DNA of 64,000 nucleotides from Actinomycetota bacterium (GTDB lineage Bacteria; Actinomycetota; Actinomycetes; Nanopelagicales; Nanopelagicaceae). Made by a program: the position numbers and the translations under genes. How positions within the stretch are numbered: the stretch's first letter is position 1; every line of letters begins with the position of its first letter. Under the pieces are notes generated by a model. The model saw only the letters and a program-made list of their open reading frames with translations, ran no database searches and had not been told where the DNA came from. Below are positions 1 to 8,088 of this stretch, in pieces. The stretch is from positions 1 to 64,000 of the forward strand of contig CANBSP010000002.1 in assembly GCA_947372165.1 (NCBI GenBank), given 5' to 3'.

Positions 1-118
1 CACGTGTTCCTCACCCGTTCGCCACTAATCCATCCCCGAAGGAACTTCATCGTTCGACTTGCATGTGTTAAGCACGCCGCCAGCGTTCGTCCTGAGCCAG
101 GATCAAACTCTCCATAGA
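1..118 (-). rRNA. rrs: 16S ribosomal RNA, 5' end (partial)
   Basis: The reverse complement contains the universal 16S start (GAGAGTTTGATCCTGGCTCA), then GACGAACGCTGGCGGCGTGC and the ACATGCAAGTCGAACG stretch typical of actinobacteria. The gene reads leftward and only about its first 118 bases are here; the 5' end is placed by comparison with E. coli and may be a few bases off. Confidence 0.97.
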
Positions 119-135
119 AAGTTGTGATCTGGCAA

Positions 136-168
136 AAAACAAAACTAGCTATTGCTATTTTTTGTTTT
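136..168 (-). other. A/T-rich hairpin in the 16S leader
   Basis: AAAACAAAA (136-144) pairs with TTTTGTTTT (160-168), a 9-bp stem just upstream of the mature 16S 5' end. It probably belongs to the precursor leader or a processing structure; this role is inferred from position only. Confidence 0.4.
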
Positions 169-290
169 ACCAATTGTTTCTGTTTTGTAATGATCTCAAA
201 AAGAGAAAATACAAAGGAATTTTGGCCTGAATCACGAAACCTTCATTTGCATGAAAGCAGCGTAAAACAAGCCGATTGGCATTGATTGTG

Positions 291-310
291 CACATTGTTG
301 AGTTCTCAAG
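291..310 (-). promoter_or_regulatory. rRNA leader antitermination/processing motif
   Basis: On the minus strand this reads CTTGAGAACTCAACAATGTG. The TTGAGAACTCAACA core recurs in actinobacterial rRNA leaders, where it is taken as an antitermination (boxA-like) or RNase III processing element. It lies between the promoter and the 16S gene, as expected. Confidence 0.6.
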
Positions 311-366
311 GTACGTACGCGCACCAGTCGCAATCCTTTACAGACTGTAACCAGGGCAGACTGAGT

Positions 367-396
367 AACTTAGTGCAAAGATCATCTTCCGGTCAA
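367..396 (-). promoter_or_regulatory. rRNA operon promoter
   Basis: The minus strand has a -35 TTGACC (391-396) and a -10 TAAGTT (367-372) separated by 18 bp, about 250 bp upstream of the 16S gene. No gene is convincing in 120-592, so this stretch is the rRNA promoter and leader. A further promoter could lie upstream between 400 and 590, but I could not pick one. Confidence 0.55.
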
Positions 397-592
397 CTTA
401 CGTTAACCAGCTGAAGTTCTGCTTGGGTTAATCAGGTGTCGCTGCACGGCCTTTAAAGTCCGTTCCGCAAGCGAGGGAGAAAGATAACCCGGGAATGGCC
501 CTAGGGTCAAATCGGGCAAATCAGCCCATTTAGCCCTCCCAAAGCTACTCGGTTCTGGGACAGTCGACTCTCTGAAAATCGAAAATGAGTTG

Positions 593-637
593 AAAAAACC
601 TCTGAAACCCTTATAAATCACTGGTTTCAGAGGTTTT
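593..637 (-). terminator. Rho-independent terminator after tyrS
   Basis: A perfect 15-bp inverted repeat (595-609 with 623-637, loop 13 nt) has a run of A on the left, which is a T tract on the minus strand. It lies 35 bp beyond the tyrS stop and separates the arginine/tyrS operon from the rRNA operon. The AAAA/TTTT ends would let it work in both directions. Confidence 0.88.
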
Positions 638-671
638 GACGTAAATTACAACTCTGTTATTTCACCTGAAA

Positions 672-1943
672 TTAGATGATTTCGACCGCCGCTAGGTCCC
701 GCTTCCCCTTTCGAAGGAGGAGGAATCGGGAATGAATTAGATCACTATCGGTGGGAGTGAACTCCTCCCCCGAAACCTTCACATTATTGAGGTAGGCGCC
801 GCCCTCTTTGACGATTCGTCGCGCTGCAGATTTAGAGTCGACGACTCCGGTCGCAGCTAATAAATCAACCCAAGATGGGAAAACTTCGCCACGAGGAATA
901 GTTGTTCGCGGTAATTGCGAGAGCGCCGATTCCAATGTCTTTGGATCGAGTTCACGAATCTCACCTTGACCAAAAAGTGCCTTCGCTGCAGCTTGTGCAT
1001 TCGCACATTCAACTTCACCGTGCACAAGTGTTGTAAGTTCTTCGGCAAGTGCGCGATGTGCAACGCGCGCACCGGGATTCTCACGCAACTCAACAAAGAG
1101 AGACTCTAACTCTTCGTGAGATTTGAAGGAGAAGGTCTTGAGGAACCTTTCAACATCAGCATCATCTGTACCAATCCAATATTGATAGAAGGCATAAGGT
1201 GATGTCATCTCCGGATCGAGCCAGACGCTTCCGCCAGCGGTCTTTCCAAACTTCGTACCATCGGCTTTTTGCAAAAGTGGAATCGTGAGTGCGTGTGCCG
1301 ATCCAGATTCAGCGCGACGAATGAGATCCAGCCCTGCAGTGATATTTCCCCACTGATCACTGCCACCAAGTTGGAGGATGCAGTTGTGGCGTCGATAGAG
1401 TTCTAGAAAGTCAAAGGATTGCAAGACTTGATATGAGAACTCAGTGTATGAGATTCCGCCACCTTCTAACCGCGAAGAGACAGAGTCCTTTGTGAGCATC
1501 TGGTTTACACTGAAATGTTTACCAATGTCACGTAGAAATTCGATCGCCGTAACATTCTTCGTCCAATCAAGATTGTTAACGAGCTTCGCTGCATTTAAAC
1601 CTTCGAAGGTAAGGAATCGCTCGAGCTGCTTACGGATTCGCGAAACCCACTCTGCAACGACCTCATCGCTATTGAGAGCGCGCTCCTCGTTGCGACCACT
1701 GGGATCGCCCACGAGACCAGTTGCTCCCCCAACCAGCGGCAGAGGCTTGTGTCCAGCTTGTTGGAATCGACGCATGACCAGAAGTACGACGAGATTACCC
1801 ACGTGCAAGCTTGGTGCGGTGGGATCAAAACCCAAATAGAACGAGATAGGCCCAGCCTCAAGATCCTTGATCAGGGCTTCTTTATCAGTGGTTTGAGCGA
1901 TCAATCCGCGCCATTCCAGGTCAGCGATAAGTCCTTGTGTCAT
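672..1943 (-). CDS. tyrS: Tyrosyl-tRNA synthetase
   Basis: A 423-residue class I aminoacyl-tRNA synthetase that charges tRNA-Tyr. The HIGH-type motif is LHVGN near residue 47 in FDPTAPSLHVGN, the KMSKS-type loop is KFGKTAGG near residue 233, and GGSDQWGNI of the tyrosine pocket is present. The C-terminal 70 residues look like an S4 RNA-binding domain (AARRIVKEGGAYLNN). Length and motifs are normal for the bacterial enzyme. The start codon overlaps the argH stop by 4 bases, so it is probably translated from the arginine operon message, and it is followed by a strong terminator. Confidence 0.97.
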   Translation of the reverse strand: MTQGLIADLEWRGLIAQTTDKEALIKDLEAGPISFYLGFDPTAPSLHVGNLVVLLVMRRFQQAGHKPLPLVGGATGLVGDPSGRNEERALNSDEVVAEWVSRIRKQLERFLTFEGLNAAKLVNNLDWTKNVTAIEFLRDIGKHFSVNQMLTKDSVSSRLEGGGISYTEFSYQVLQSFDFLELYRRHNCILQLGGSDQWGNITAGLDLIRRAESGSAHALTIPLLQKADGTKFGKTAGGSVWLDPEMTSPYAFYQYWIGTDDADVERFLKTFSFKSHEELESLFVELRENPGARVAHRALAEELTTLVHGEVECANAQAAAKALFGQGEIRELDPKTLESALSQLPRTTIPRGEVFPSWVDLLAATGVVDSKSAARRIVKEGGAYLNNVKVSGEEFTPTDSDLIHSRFLLLRKGKRDLAAVEII

Positions 1944-3367
1944 ACGTTGATCATCTCCAAAAAGTCAGAACGTTTTCCGTCAAAGTACTCGATTAAATTC
2001 TGGTTGCTCTTATTGAGTGAATGTATCTGCTTCACCAGGCTTGCGGTAGATGTACCACCAATAGATGTTCGTGAAGCGATCGCTCCTTGTGCTGAGAGCG
2101 TACTTCTCAAATCTGGCGTGAGCCGTGCGTCGATCGCTGCAAGATCCGCATCGCTGAGTTCGTGGACTTCAAGTGATTTACTCTCTGCCACTTGTACGCA
2201 GCGGCCAGATATCTCGTGAGCTGTAGCGAATGGCACTCCGGCACGGGCTAGAAAATCCGCAATCTCTGTTGCAAGTGCATGTCCACTCGATGCCCCGGCA
2301 GCCATGCGTTCCTTATTGAAGGAGGTAGTTTCAACCATTCCAGTCAGCGCTGGCAAGATCGTGAGAAGTGTGATGACGGAGTCAAAGGTTGGCTCCTTAT
2401 CCTCTTGCAGGTCGCGGTTATAGGCGAATGGCAAACCTTTTAACATTGTTAAAACAGAGGTGAGGTTTCCGATTAAGCGGCCACTCTTGCCTCGCGCAAG
2501 TTCTGCAATATCTGGATTCTTCTTCTGCGGCATGATGGAAGATCCGGTTGAGAAGGCATCGTCGAGAACTGCCCAACCGAATTCGGTTGTGCTCCAGAGC
2601 GTGTACTCCTCGCCAATGCGAGAGAGGTGAACACCGATATTCGCCATCACAAAGAGTGCCTCGGTAACAAAGTCACGGTCACTCACAGCATCAATACTGT
2701 TTCCATGTGACGCCGCAAAGCCAAGATCATCAGCGCTATTTTCTGGATGTGGCACGAGCGCTGATCCAGATAAAGCTCCCGCCCCTAATGGTGAAATTGA
2801 ATTTCGTGAGAGCCAATCTTGAATGCGAGTGAGGTCGCGAAGCAGTGCATGCGCATGCTTTGCTAACTCTTGACCAAAATTGATCGGTTGGGCATGTTGA
2901 AGATGGGTGAATCCCGGCGCAATCGCCTCTTTATATTCATCGGCCTTATTGGTGAACTCTTCGACCAGCGGAAGGATGGCTGATCCGATCGCAATCATGT
3001 GATCAATCAGATAGAGCTTAAAATCCGTGACAACGAGGTCATTTCGAGAACGGCCAGCTCGGAAGGCTCCGCCGAGATCTCCTAGCTTTGAGGTGAGTCC
3101 GCGCTCGATGGCAGAGTGAACATCTTCATCGGCAGCGACCGGCTTAAAGGAGCCGGCTTCGATCTCCTCCCCCAAGGCAATCAGGGCGATCAGAATCTTG
3201 TCGGACTCTTGCTGAGAGAGAATTCCGGCCTCGGCAAGCCCTTTGACGTGGGCAATATTGACCCGGATGTCATAAGGAGCGAGCACCCAATCGAAATGGA
3301 CGCTTCGCGAAAGAAGCGCTGCCGATTCCGCCGGGCCTGCACTAAACCTGCCACCCCATAGGGCCAT
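1940..3367 (-). CDS. argH: Argininosuccinate lyase
   Basis: A 475-residue enzyme of the fumarase/aspartase superfamily that splits argininosuccinate into arginine and fumarate, the last step of arginine synthesis. The family signature GSSIMPQKKNPD is intact near residue 280, as are the AGRSRND and TLLTILPAL-type conserved regions. Its start is immediately next to the argR stop (no gap) and its end overlaps tyrS by 4 bases. Its substrate maker, ArgG, is not encoded beside it as in many actinobacteria, so argG must lie elsewhere if the pathway is complete. Confidence 0.97.
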   Translation of the reverse strand: MALWGGRFSAGPAESAALLSRSVHFDWVLAPYDIRVNIAHVKGLAEAGILSQQESDKILIALIALGEEIEAGSFKPVAADEDVHSAIERGLTSKLGDLGGAFRAGRSRNDLVVTDFKLYLIDHMIAIGSAILPLVEEFTNKADEYKEAIAPGFTHLQHAQPINFGQELAKHAHALLRDLTRIQDWLSRNSISPLGAGALSGSALVPHPENSADDLGFAASHGNSIDAVSDRDFVTEALFVMANIGVHLSRIGEEYTLWSTTEFGWAVLDDAFSTGSSIMPQKKNPDIAELARGKSGRLIGNLTSVLTMLKGLPFAYNRDLQEDKEPTFDSVITLLTILPALTGMVETTSFNKERMAAGASSGHALATEIADFLARAGVPFATAHEISGRCVQVAESKSLEVHELSDADLAAIDARLTPDLRSTLSAQGAIASRTSIGGTSTASLVKQIHSLNKSNQNLIEYFDGKRSDFLEMINV

Positions 3368-3874
3368 CTACTTACTCCGCTTCGATTTTTGGGTATGTGC
3401 TTTAGGTGATGATTTTACTGCTTCCCCATCCAGTAATGCGGTTAATTCCTTGGCCAGAGCGGACCCACCTGTGGTCGTCCTTGCCACAACAATTACCGTG
3501 TCATCGCCAGCTATGGAACCAATTCCATTCTTCAACTCACCATTAGCGATGGCCTGATCGATCTGCCCAGCAAGAAGTTGCGCCCCACCTGGAGGTGTCT
3601 TGGCCACCACAAGATTGCCGCTCGGAACCACACTCAACAGGAGATTCTTCGAGCGCTGCGACTTTAATGAAGTATTTCCGCCCAAGATATATCGAAAACG
3701 GCCATTGGCATCTTTGCCTCGAAGTGCACCGATATCTACCAAGTCGCGACTTGCAGTGGTCTGCGTAACTTCAACGCCTCTTTTGCGAAGGGCTTGAACG
3801 AGCTCCTCTTGAGATTCGATCTTCACGCTAGCGATGAGATTGGAAACTAACTCTTTCCGCGCTGCAGGATTCAT
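3368..3874 (-). CDS. argR: Arginine repressor ArgR
   Basis: A 168-residue ArgR/AhrC-type regulator. The N-terminal winged helix (residues 1-75) contains SQEELVQALRKRGVEVTQTT-like sequence and the DNA-contacting SRDL region; the C-terminal hexamer/arginine-binding domain has GSIAGDDTVIVVARTTTGG. The lysine-rich tail (KAHTQKSKRSK) is a small extension. It sits inside the operon it should control and overlaps argD by 4 bases. Matching ARG boxes lie upstream of argC, giving a simple arginine feedback loop. Confidence 0.95.
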   Translation of the reverse strand: MNPAARKELVSNLIASVKIESQEELVQALRKRGVEVTQTTASRDLVDIGALRGKDANGRFRYILGGNTSLKSQRSKNLLLSVVPSGNLVVAKTPPGGAQLLAGQIDQAIANGELKNGIGSIAGDDTVIVVARTTTGGSALAKELTALLDGEAVKSSPKAHTQKSKRSK

Positions 3875-5061
3875 GCGTTCTGCCCTTCATTGATGCTCTT
3901 CATGGTGAGAGCAAATTTTTTTAGGAATTCGCGGAGTTGGGTATCCGTAATTGTTAAAGCAGGTGCGATCCGTATGACACGTGGCCCGGTTGCATTAACC
4001 AGGATTCCATTTTCCCGCCCGAGCGACACAACTTGTGGCGCAATATCAGAGTCAAGAACGATGCCAATGAGAAGGCCTTCTCCACGGACCGAGAGAACGC
4101 CAGGAACTTTTTCAAGATCTGACTTCAATGATTTGCCAACCTTTGCTACGCGAACCATGAGATTCTTCTTCTCGATAACAGAGATAGCCGCGAGACCCGC
4201 TGCGCAGGAAACTGGATTACCACCAAATGTGCTGCCATGATCGCCAGCTTTAAATGAGGGCGCTTTCTCAGTTACAGCGATCATCGCGCCAAGCGGAAGC
4301 CCGCCGCCCAATCCCTTTGCGAGAGTGATGATATCTGGCGTGATTCCCGCATATTCATAGCCAAACCACTGACCCGTGCGTCCCATCCCAGTCTGAACCG
4401 CGTCGATACAAAGTAGCGCGCCGTATTGATCACAGAGTTCGCGAACCGCCTTTAAATAACCTGCAGGTGGAACAACGACACCATTCTCGCCTTGGATTGG
4501 CTCTACGATCACCATTGCAGTTCGACGAGAAACAAGACGTTTCATTGAATCAATATCGCCATAAGGGGCGAATTCAACCTTCTTCAAGAGCGGTAGAAAG
4601 GGCAATCTCTTTCCACTCTGGCCGGTCATAGAAAGTGCGCCGACGGTTCGACCATGGAAGCCACCTTCTGTTGCAACAATCTGGCCTCGCCCAGTGAGTC
4701 GTGAAAGTTTGAGCGCTGCCTCGTTTGCTTCGGCGCCGGAGTTGCAGAAGAAGACTCGGGCATGAGGTGACTTGGTAAAATTCGTGAGCTTCTCTGCCAA
4801 TTTAAGTTCAGGTTCGTGCATGTAGTAATTGCTCACATGCGAGAGTTCGCGAATCTGGCGTGAGACCGCCGATACAACTACCGGGTTGGCATGTCCCACT
4901 ACGGTCGTTGCAATTCCGCCGAGCATATCGAGATAGCGCTTGCCCTCAACATCCCAGACAACCGAACCCGACCCTTTGTGAAGGGCAATCGCAGGAGTGC
5001 CGTAGTTCATCTGCAAATTTTGGTTCCAGAACTTTGCTAGATCAGAGTTCTTGCTTTTCAT
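3871..5061 (-). CDS. argD: Acetylornithine aminotransferase
   Basis: A 396-residue class III PLP-dependent aminotransferase that makes N-acetylornithine from N-acetylglutamate semialdehyde and glutamate. The PLP lysine is in ITLAKGLGGGLPLGA, the cofactor region in CIDAVQTGMGRTG, and the N-terminal GSGSVVWDVEGKRYLDMLGG is typical. It overlaps argB and argR by 4 bases each. In many actinobacterial clusters argF follows argD; here argR follows directly. Confidence 0.95.
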   Translation of the reverse strand: MKSKNSDLAKFWNQNLQMNYGTPAIALHKGSGSVVWDVEGKRYLDMLGGIATTVVGHANPVVVSAVSRQIRELSHVSNYYMHEPELKLAEKLTNFTKSPHARVFFCNSGAEANEAALKLSRLTGRGQIVATEGGFHGRTVGALSMTGQSGKRLPFLPLLKKVEFAPYGDIDSMKRLVSRRTAMVIVEPIQGENGVVVPPAGYLKAVRELCDQYGALLCIDAVQTGMGRTGQWFGYEYAGITPDIITLAKGLGGGLPLGAMIAVTEKAPSFKAGDHGSTFGGNPVSCAAGLAAISVIEKKNLMVRVAKVGKSLKSDLEKVPGVLSVRGEGLLIGIVLDSDIAPQVVSLGRENGILVNATGPRVIRIAPALTITDTQLREFLKKFALTMKSINEGQNA

Positions 5062-5846
5062 CGAATCACCTTTGTCCCACCATAGCCATCGAGTGCTGCG
5101 ATCAAATTTGCCGGGTCTCGGCCATCGATGACGCGGGCAACCTTTGCGCCATTATCTAAGGCATAGAGTGCGGCTTTTGCTTTAGGAATCATCCCAGCAG
5201 CAAAAGTAGGCTGCAACTCTCTGAGTTCATCGGCAGTGCAATCGGAAATAATCGAGGCCTTCTCAGGATAATTTCGATAGATTCCTTCGACATCGGTCAT
5301 GAAGATCACTTGATCAGCCTTAAGTGAGCCGCCAATCGCTCCAGCTGCAAGATCGCCATTGAGATTGAGCCCCTGTCCGTGGAGATCCACTGCGACTGGC
5401 GAAAGTACTGGCAGATAGCGACTGGAAATTAGCTGCTTAAGCAACGACGGATCAGTTGAATCAATATCTCCCACCAGGCCGATATCGATCGCTTGACCAT
5501 CAACAATAGGATGCATGACCTTTGCTCGAATCGTCTGACCATCTGATGCTGAAAGTCCGACCGCATTCACGCCATAGGCGATCAACTGGTTGACGAGTGT
5601 TCGGCAGACCTTGCCGGCCAATGTGCTCTGCACAACCTCGAAAATTTCCGCAGTCGTCTTGCGGTATCCCGAAACCATCTCACTTTCGATGCCATGGATC
5701 GCTAATTCCGCATCAACCTGTGGCCCTCCCCCGTGAATAAGGGCAATCTCGCCCCCACTCTTATGGAAGGAGGCGATGACTTTGAGTATGCCGTCAGGTA
5801 CGCCTGGCTCTGGGAGGGCGTGGCCGCCATATTTCACGACGATCAT
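5058..5846 (-). CDS. argB: Acetylglutamate kinase
   Basis: A 262-residue amino-acid kinase that phosphorylates N-acetylglutamate, the usual feedback point of arginine synthesis. VVKYGGHAL near the N terminus is the phosphate-binding lysine/glycine region, ALIHGGGPQVD is the second glycine loop, and LNLNGDLAAGAIGGSLKADQVIFMTDVEGI is the conserved C-terminal half. The protein is shorter than typical arginine-sensitive hexameric forms of about 290-300 residues and lacks an obvious N-terminal helix extension, so feedback by arginine may be weak. It overlaps its neighbours by 4 bases. Confidence 0.95.
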   Translation of the reverse strand: MIVVKYGGHALPEPGVPDGILKVIASFHKSGGEIALIHGGGPQVDAELAIHGIESEMVSGYRKTTAEIFEVVQSTLAGKVCRTLVNQLIAYGVNAVGLSASDGQTIRAKVMHPIVDGQAIDIGLVGDIDSTDPSLLKQLISSRYLPVLSPVAVDLHGQGLNLNGDLAAGAIGGSLKADQVIFMTDVEGIYRNYPEKASIISDCTADELRELQPTFAAGMIPKAKAALYALDNGAKVARVIDGRDPANLIAALDGYGGTKVIR

Positions 5847-6997
5847 GAGGAGTATGCGCTGTTCTCGTGGACATACATAGCTGTTAGATCGTTCGTCCAG
5901 ATGGTCGCAGCTTCATTGCCAGCTTTGAGGTCAATGACGATCTCGATCTCCTTGTTTCTCATTGATACCTGTGAGCGATCCTCGCCCGGCGCGCTGTTCT
6001 GACAGACCATCACGCCATTAAGTGAGACATCTATCGTCAATGGATCGAACTCAGCCGAGGTAGTCCCGATCGCTGCGAGGACTCTCCCCCAATTTGGATC
6101 TTCGCCGTGAAGGGCGCATTTGAGGAGATTATTTCGAGCGCACGATCTTCCGACCTCAACTGCATCTTGCTCTGATGCAGCATTGATGGTTGTGATTTTC
6201 ACAATCTTTGAATGACCCTCCGCATCTGCAATAAGTTCTTGAGATAAGGAACTGGCGCAGGCCATCAATAGTGATTCCAAATCCGAATCCGCGATATCAA
6301 TTCCCGATGATCCGGATGCCATGAAGAGCACGGTGTCATTTGTTGAGGTGCAACCATCGGAATCAATGCGATTATAGGTACGAGAGACAACATCTTTGAA
6401 GATTGCATCAGCCCGAGGGCCAACCTTCGCATCGATCGCAATTATGCTGAGCATCGTGGCGAGCGATGGTGCCAACATTCCCGCCCCTTTTGCCATGCCG
6501 AAGATTCGGATGCCATTGCTCTCCTGCGAGAATATTTTCGGACGTGAATCGGTTGTCATAATGGCAGTCGCGCAATCGAGACCAGCATCGGGTGAAAGTT
6601 GCTGCACCGCTTGATCAATACCTGAGATGATTTTCTCCATTGGCAGTCTTTCGCCAATAAGACCGGTTGAGCACACCACGACATCCGAGGCAGAGATGCC
6701 GAGAGCTTCCGCGACTTTTTCAGCCGTCTTATGAGTATCCAGGAAACCCTCGGGGCCTGTGCAGGCATTTGCGCCGCCGCTATTGAGGACAACTGCATCT
6801 ACCCGTTGGTCCACCACTACTTGCTTTGACCAGATTACTGGTGCTGCGCTCACACGGTTTGACGTAAATACTGCAGAAGCAAATCGTGACGGTCCCGTGT
6901 TGACGATGAGTGCAAGATCGGGATTGCCCGAAGCTTTGATTCCCGCACTTAAACCTGCCCCAATAAATCCTTGTGGGAGCCTATTCATGCCACTCAT
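5843..6997 (-). CDS. argJ: Glutamate N-acetyltransferase / ornithine acetyltransferase
   Basis: A 384-residue ArgJ protein that moves the acetyl group from acetylornithine to glutamate, so the acetyl cycle is recycled. The self-cleavage site is visible as APSLATMLS, with Thr181 as the expected nucleophile that starts the beta chain. The N-terminal GFIGAGLSAGIK and C-terminal GEDPNWGRVLAAIG segments are conserved. It overlaps argC and argB by 4 bases. Whether it is bifunctional with acetyl-CoA cannot be told from sequence alone. Confidence 0.95.
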   Translation of the reverse strand: MSGMNRLPQGFIGAGLSAGIKASGNPDLALIVNTGPSRFASAVFTSNRVSAAPVIWSKQVVVDQRVDAVVLNSGGANACTGPEGFLDTHKTAEKVAEALGISASDVVVCSTGLIGERLPMEKIISGIDQAVQQLSPDAGLDCATAIMTTDSRPKIFSQESNGIRIFGMAKGAGMLAPSLATMLSIIAIDAKVGPRADAIFKDVVSRTYNRIDSDGCTSTNDTVLFMASGSSGIDIADSDLESLLMACASSLSQELIADAEGHSKIVKITTINAASEQDAVEVGRSCARNNLLKCALHGEDPNWGRVLAAIGTTSAEFDPLTIDVSLNGVMVCQNSAPGEDRSQVSMRNKEIEIVIDLKAGNEAATIWTNDLTAMYVHENSAYSS

Positions 6998-8037
6998 GAG
7001 CCAATTCCAACCGTGGAGAGCGCAGTCAACTCTGGAAGTCCGCAGATGATGTTTGCATTTTGAATCGCTTGGGCTGCTGCACCCTTTCCGAGGTTGTCGA
7101 TCGCAGCACTCACAATCAAGCGCCCGGTATGTGAATCGACCGCTACTTGAAGATGAAGAGAGTTTGAAGCCAGAACCGATGAGGTTTTCGGAAGTTGACC
7201 TTCTGGAAGAATAGTTACCGCTGGCTCATCGCGGTAGAGCGTCTCGTAAACAGTGCGAACTTGCTCATATGTAACGCCTGAAGTTAACTTCGCAGTGACT
7301 GTTGCAAGTATGCCGCGGGGCATTGGCGCTAAAATCGGCGTGAAGGAGATCTTCACATCACCATCAGCGATGGCCGTCAGACTCTCTTCAATCTCGGGCG
7401 TATGCTGATGAACTCCGCCAAATTTATAAGAGGTGAGAGAATTCATCACCTCGCTGCCAAGCAAATTAACTTTGGCTGATCTTCCTGCACCGGTTGTTCC
7501 AGATGAGGCGACAACGACGATATCACTTGCATCGATCAGCTTCTTAGCAATTGCAGGTGCGCTGGCAAGTGTAATTGCGGTCGCATAACATCCTGGATTT
7601 GCGACTCGTGACGTTTGCGCAATCTGTTGACGTTGACCTGGTAATTCCGGTAAGCCATAGGTCCAGGTGCCAGCGTGGCTTCCACCGTAATATTTCACCC
7701 AACTTGTCGCGCTATGGAGTCTGAAGTCGGCGCCAAGGTCGACCACCTTGACTGCTTCCGCTATCGACGGGATCAATTTTGCAGATTCGCCATGTGGTAG
7801 CGCTAAAAACACTAAATCGCATTTGTTGATAGACGAGATATCCGTTTTTTCAAAGGATCGGCCTGCAAATGTCGTCAGGTGCTGATGGACAGATGTGATC
7901 TCTTCCCCGGCATTGGTGCCGGCAGAGATATACGCAAGATCAAAATGTGGATGTCCTAAGAGAAGGCGAAGGAGTTCCCCGCCGGCATATCCGCTTGCCC
8001 CAACCACGCCAATTTTCATGGGTCGAGAGTACATCAT
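6994..8037 (-). CDS. argC: N-acetyl-gamma-glutamyl-phosphate reductase
   Basis: A 347-residue NADPH-dependent reductase of arginine synthesis. The Rossmann loop GVVGASGYAGGELLRLL and the catalytic cysteine in NPGCYATA (Cys150 from this start) are intact. This is the first gene of the arginine operon. Two starts are possible: ATG at 8037, directly after the ArgR boxes, or ATG at 8019, which begins with the conserved MKIGVVGASG. Neither has a Shine-Dalgarno sequence. A CATAAT box 8 bases before 8037 hints at a leaderless message. Confidence 0.95.
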   Translation of the reverse strand: MMYSRPMKIGVVGASGYAGGELLRLLLGHPHFDLAYISAGTNAGEEITSVHQHLTTFAGRSFEKTDISSINKCDLVFLALPHGESAKLIPSIAEAVKVVDLGADFRLHSATSWVKYYGGSHAGTWTYGLPELPGQRQQIAQTSRVANPGCYATAITLASAPAIAKKLIDASDIVVVASSGTTGAGRSAKVNLLGSEVMNSLTSYKFGGVHQHTPEIEESLTAIADGDVKISFTPILAPMPRGILATVTAKLTSGVTYEQVRTVYETLYRDEPAVTILPEGQLPKTSSVLASNSLHLQVAVDSHTGRLIVSAAIDNLGKGAAAQAIQNANIICGLPELTALSTVGIGS

Positions 8038-8038
8038 T

Positions 8039-8074
8039 TTGCATAATTATGCTTGAATTTGCATAAATATGCAT
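8039..8074 (-). promoter_or_regulatory. Pair of ArgR operators (ARG boxes)
   Basis: Two near-perfect palindromes, TGCATAATTATGCT (8040-8053) and TGCATAAATATGCA (8060-8073), have centres 20 bp apart, about two helical turns. ARG boxes of the TGCATA-N-TATGCA type, in pairs, are the known targets of hexameric ArgR. They lie directly before argC and overlap the likely promoter, as expected for repression by arginine. Confidence 0.88.
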
Positions 8075-8088
8075 CAACTATTTGAGGG

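Noticed and set aside
403-621. Open frame of 72 codons on the minus strand in the rRNA promoter region
   Set aside because: It overlaps the tyrS terminator and the rRNA promoter zone, has low-complexity sequence and matches no family I know.
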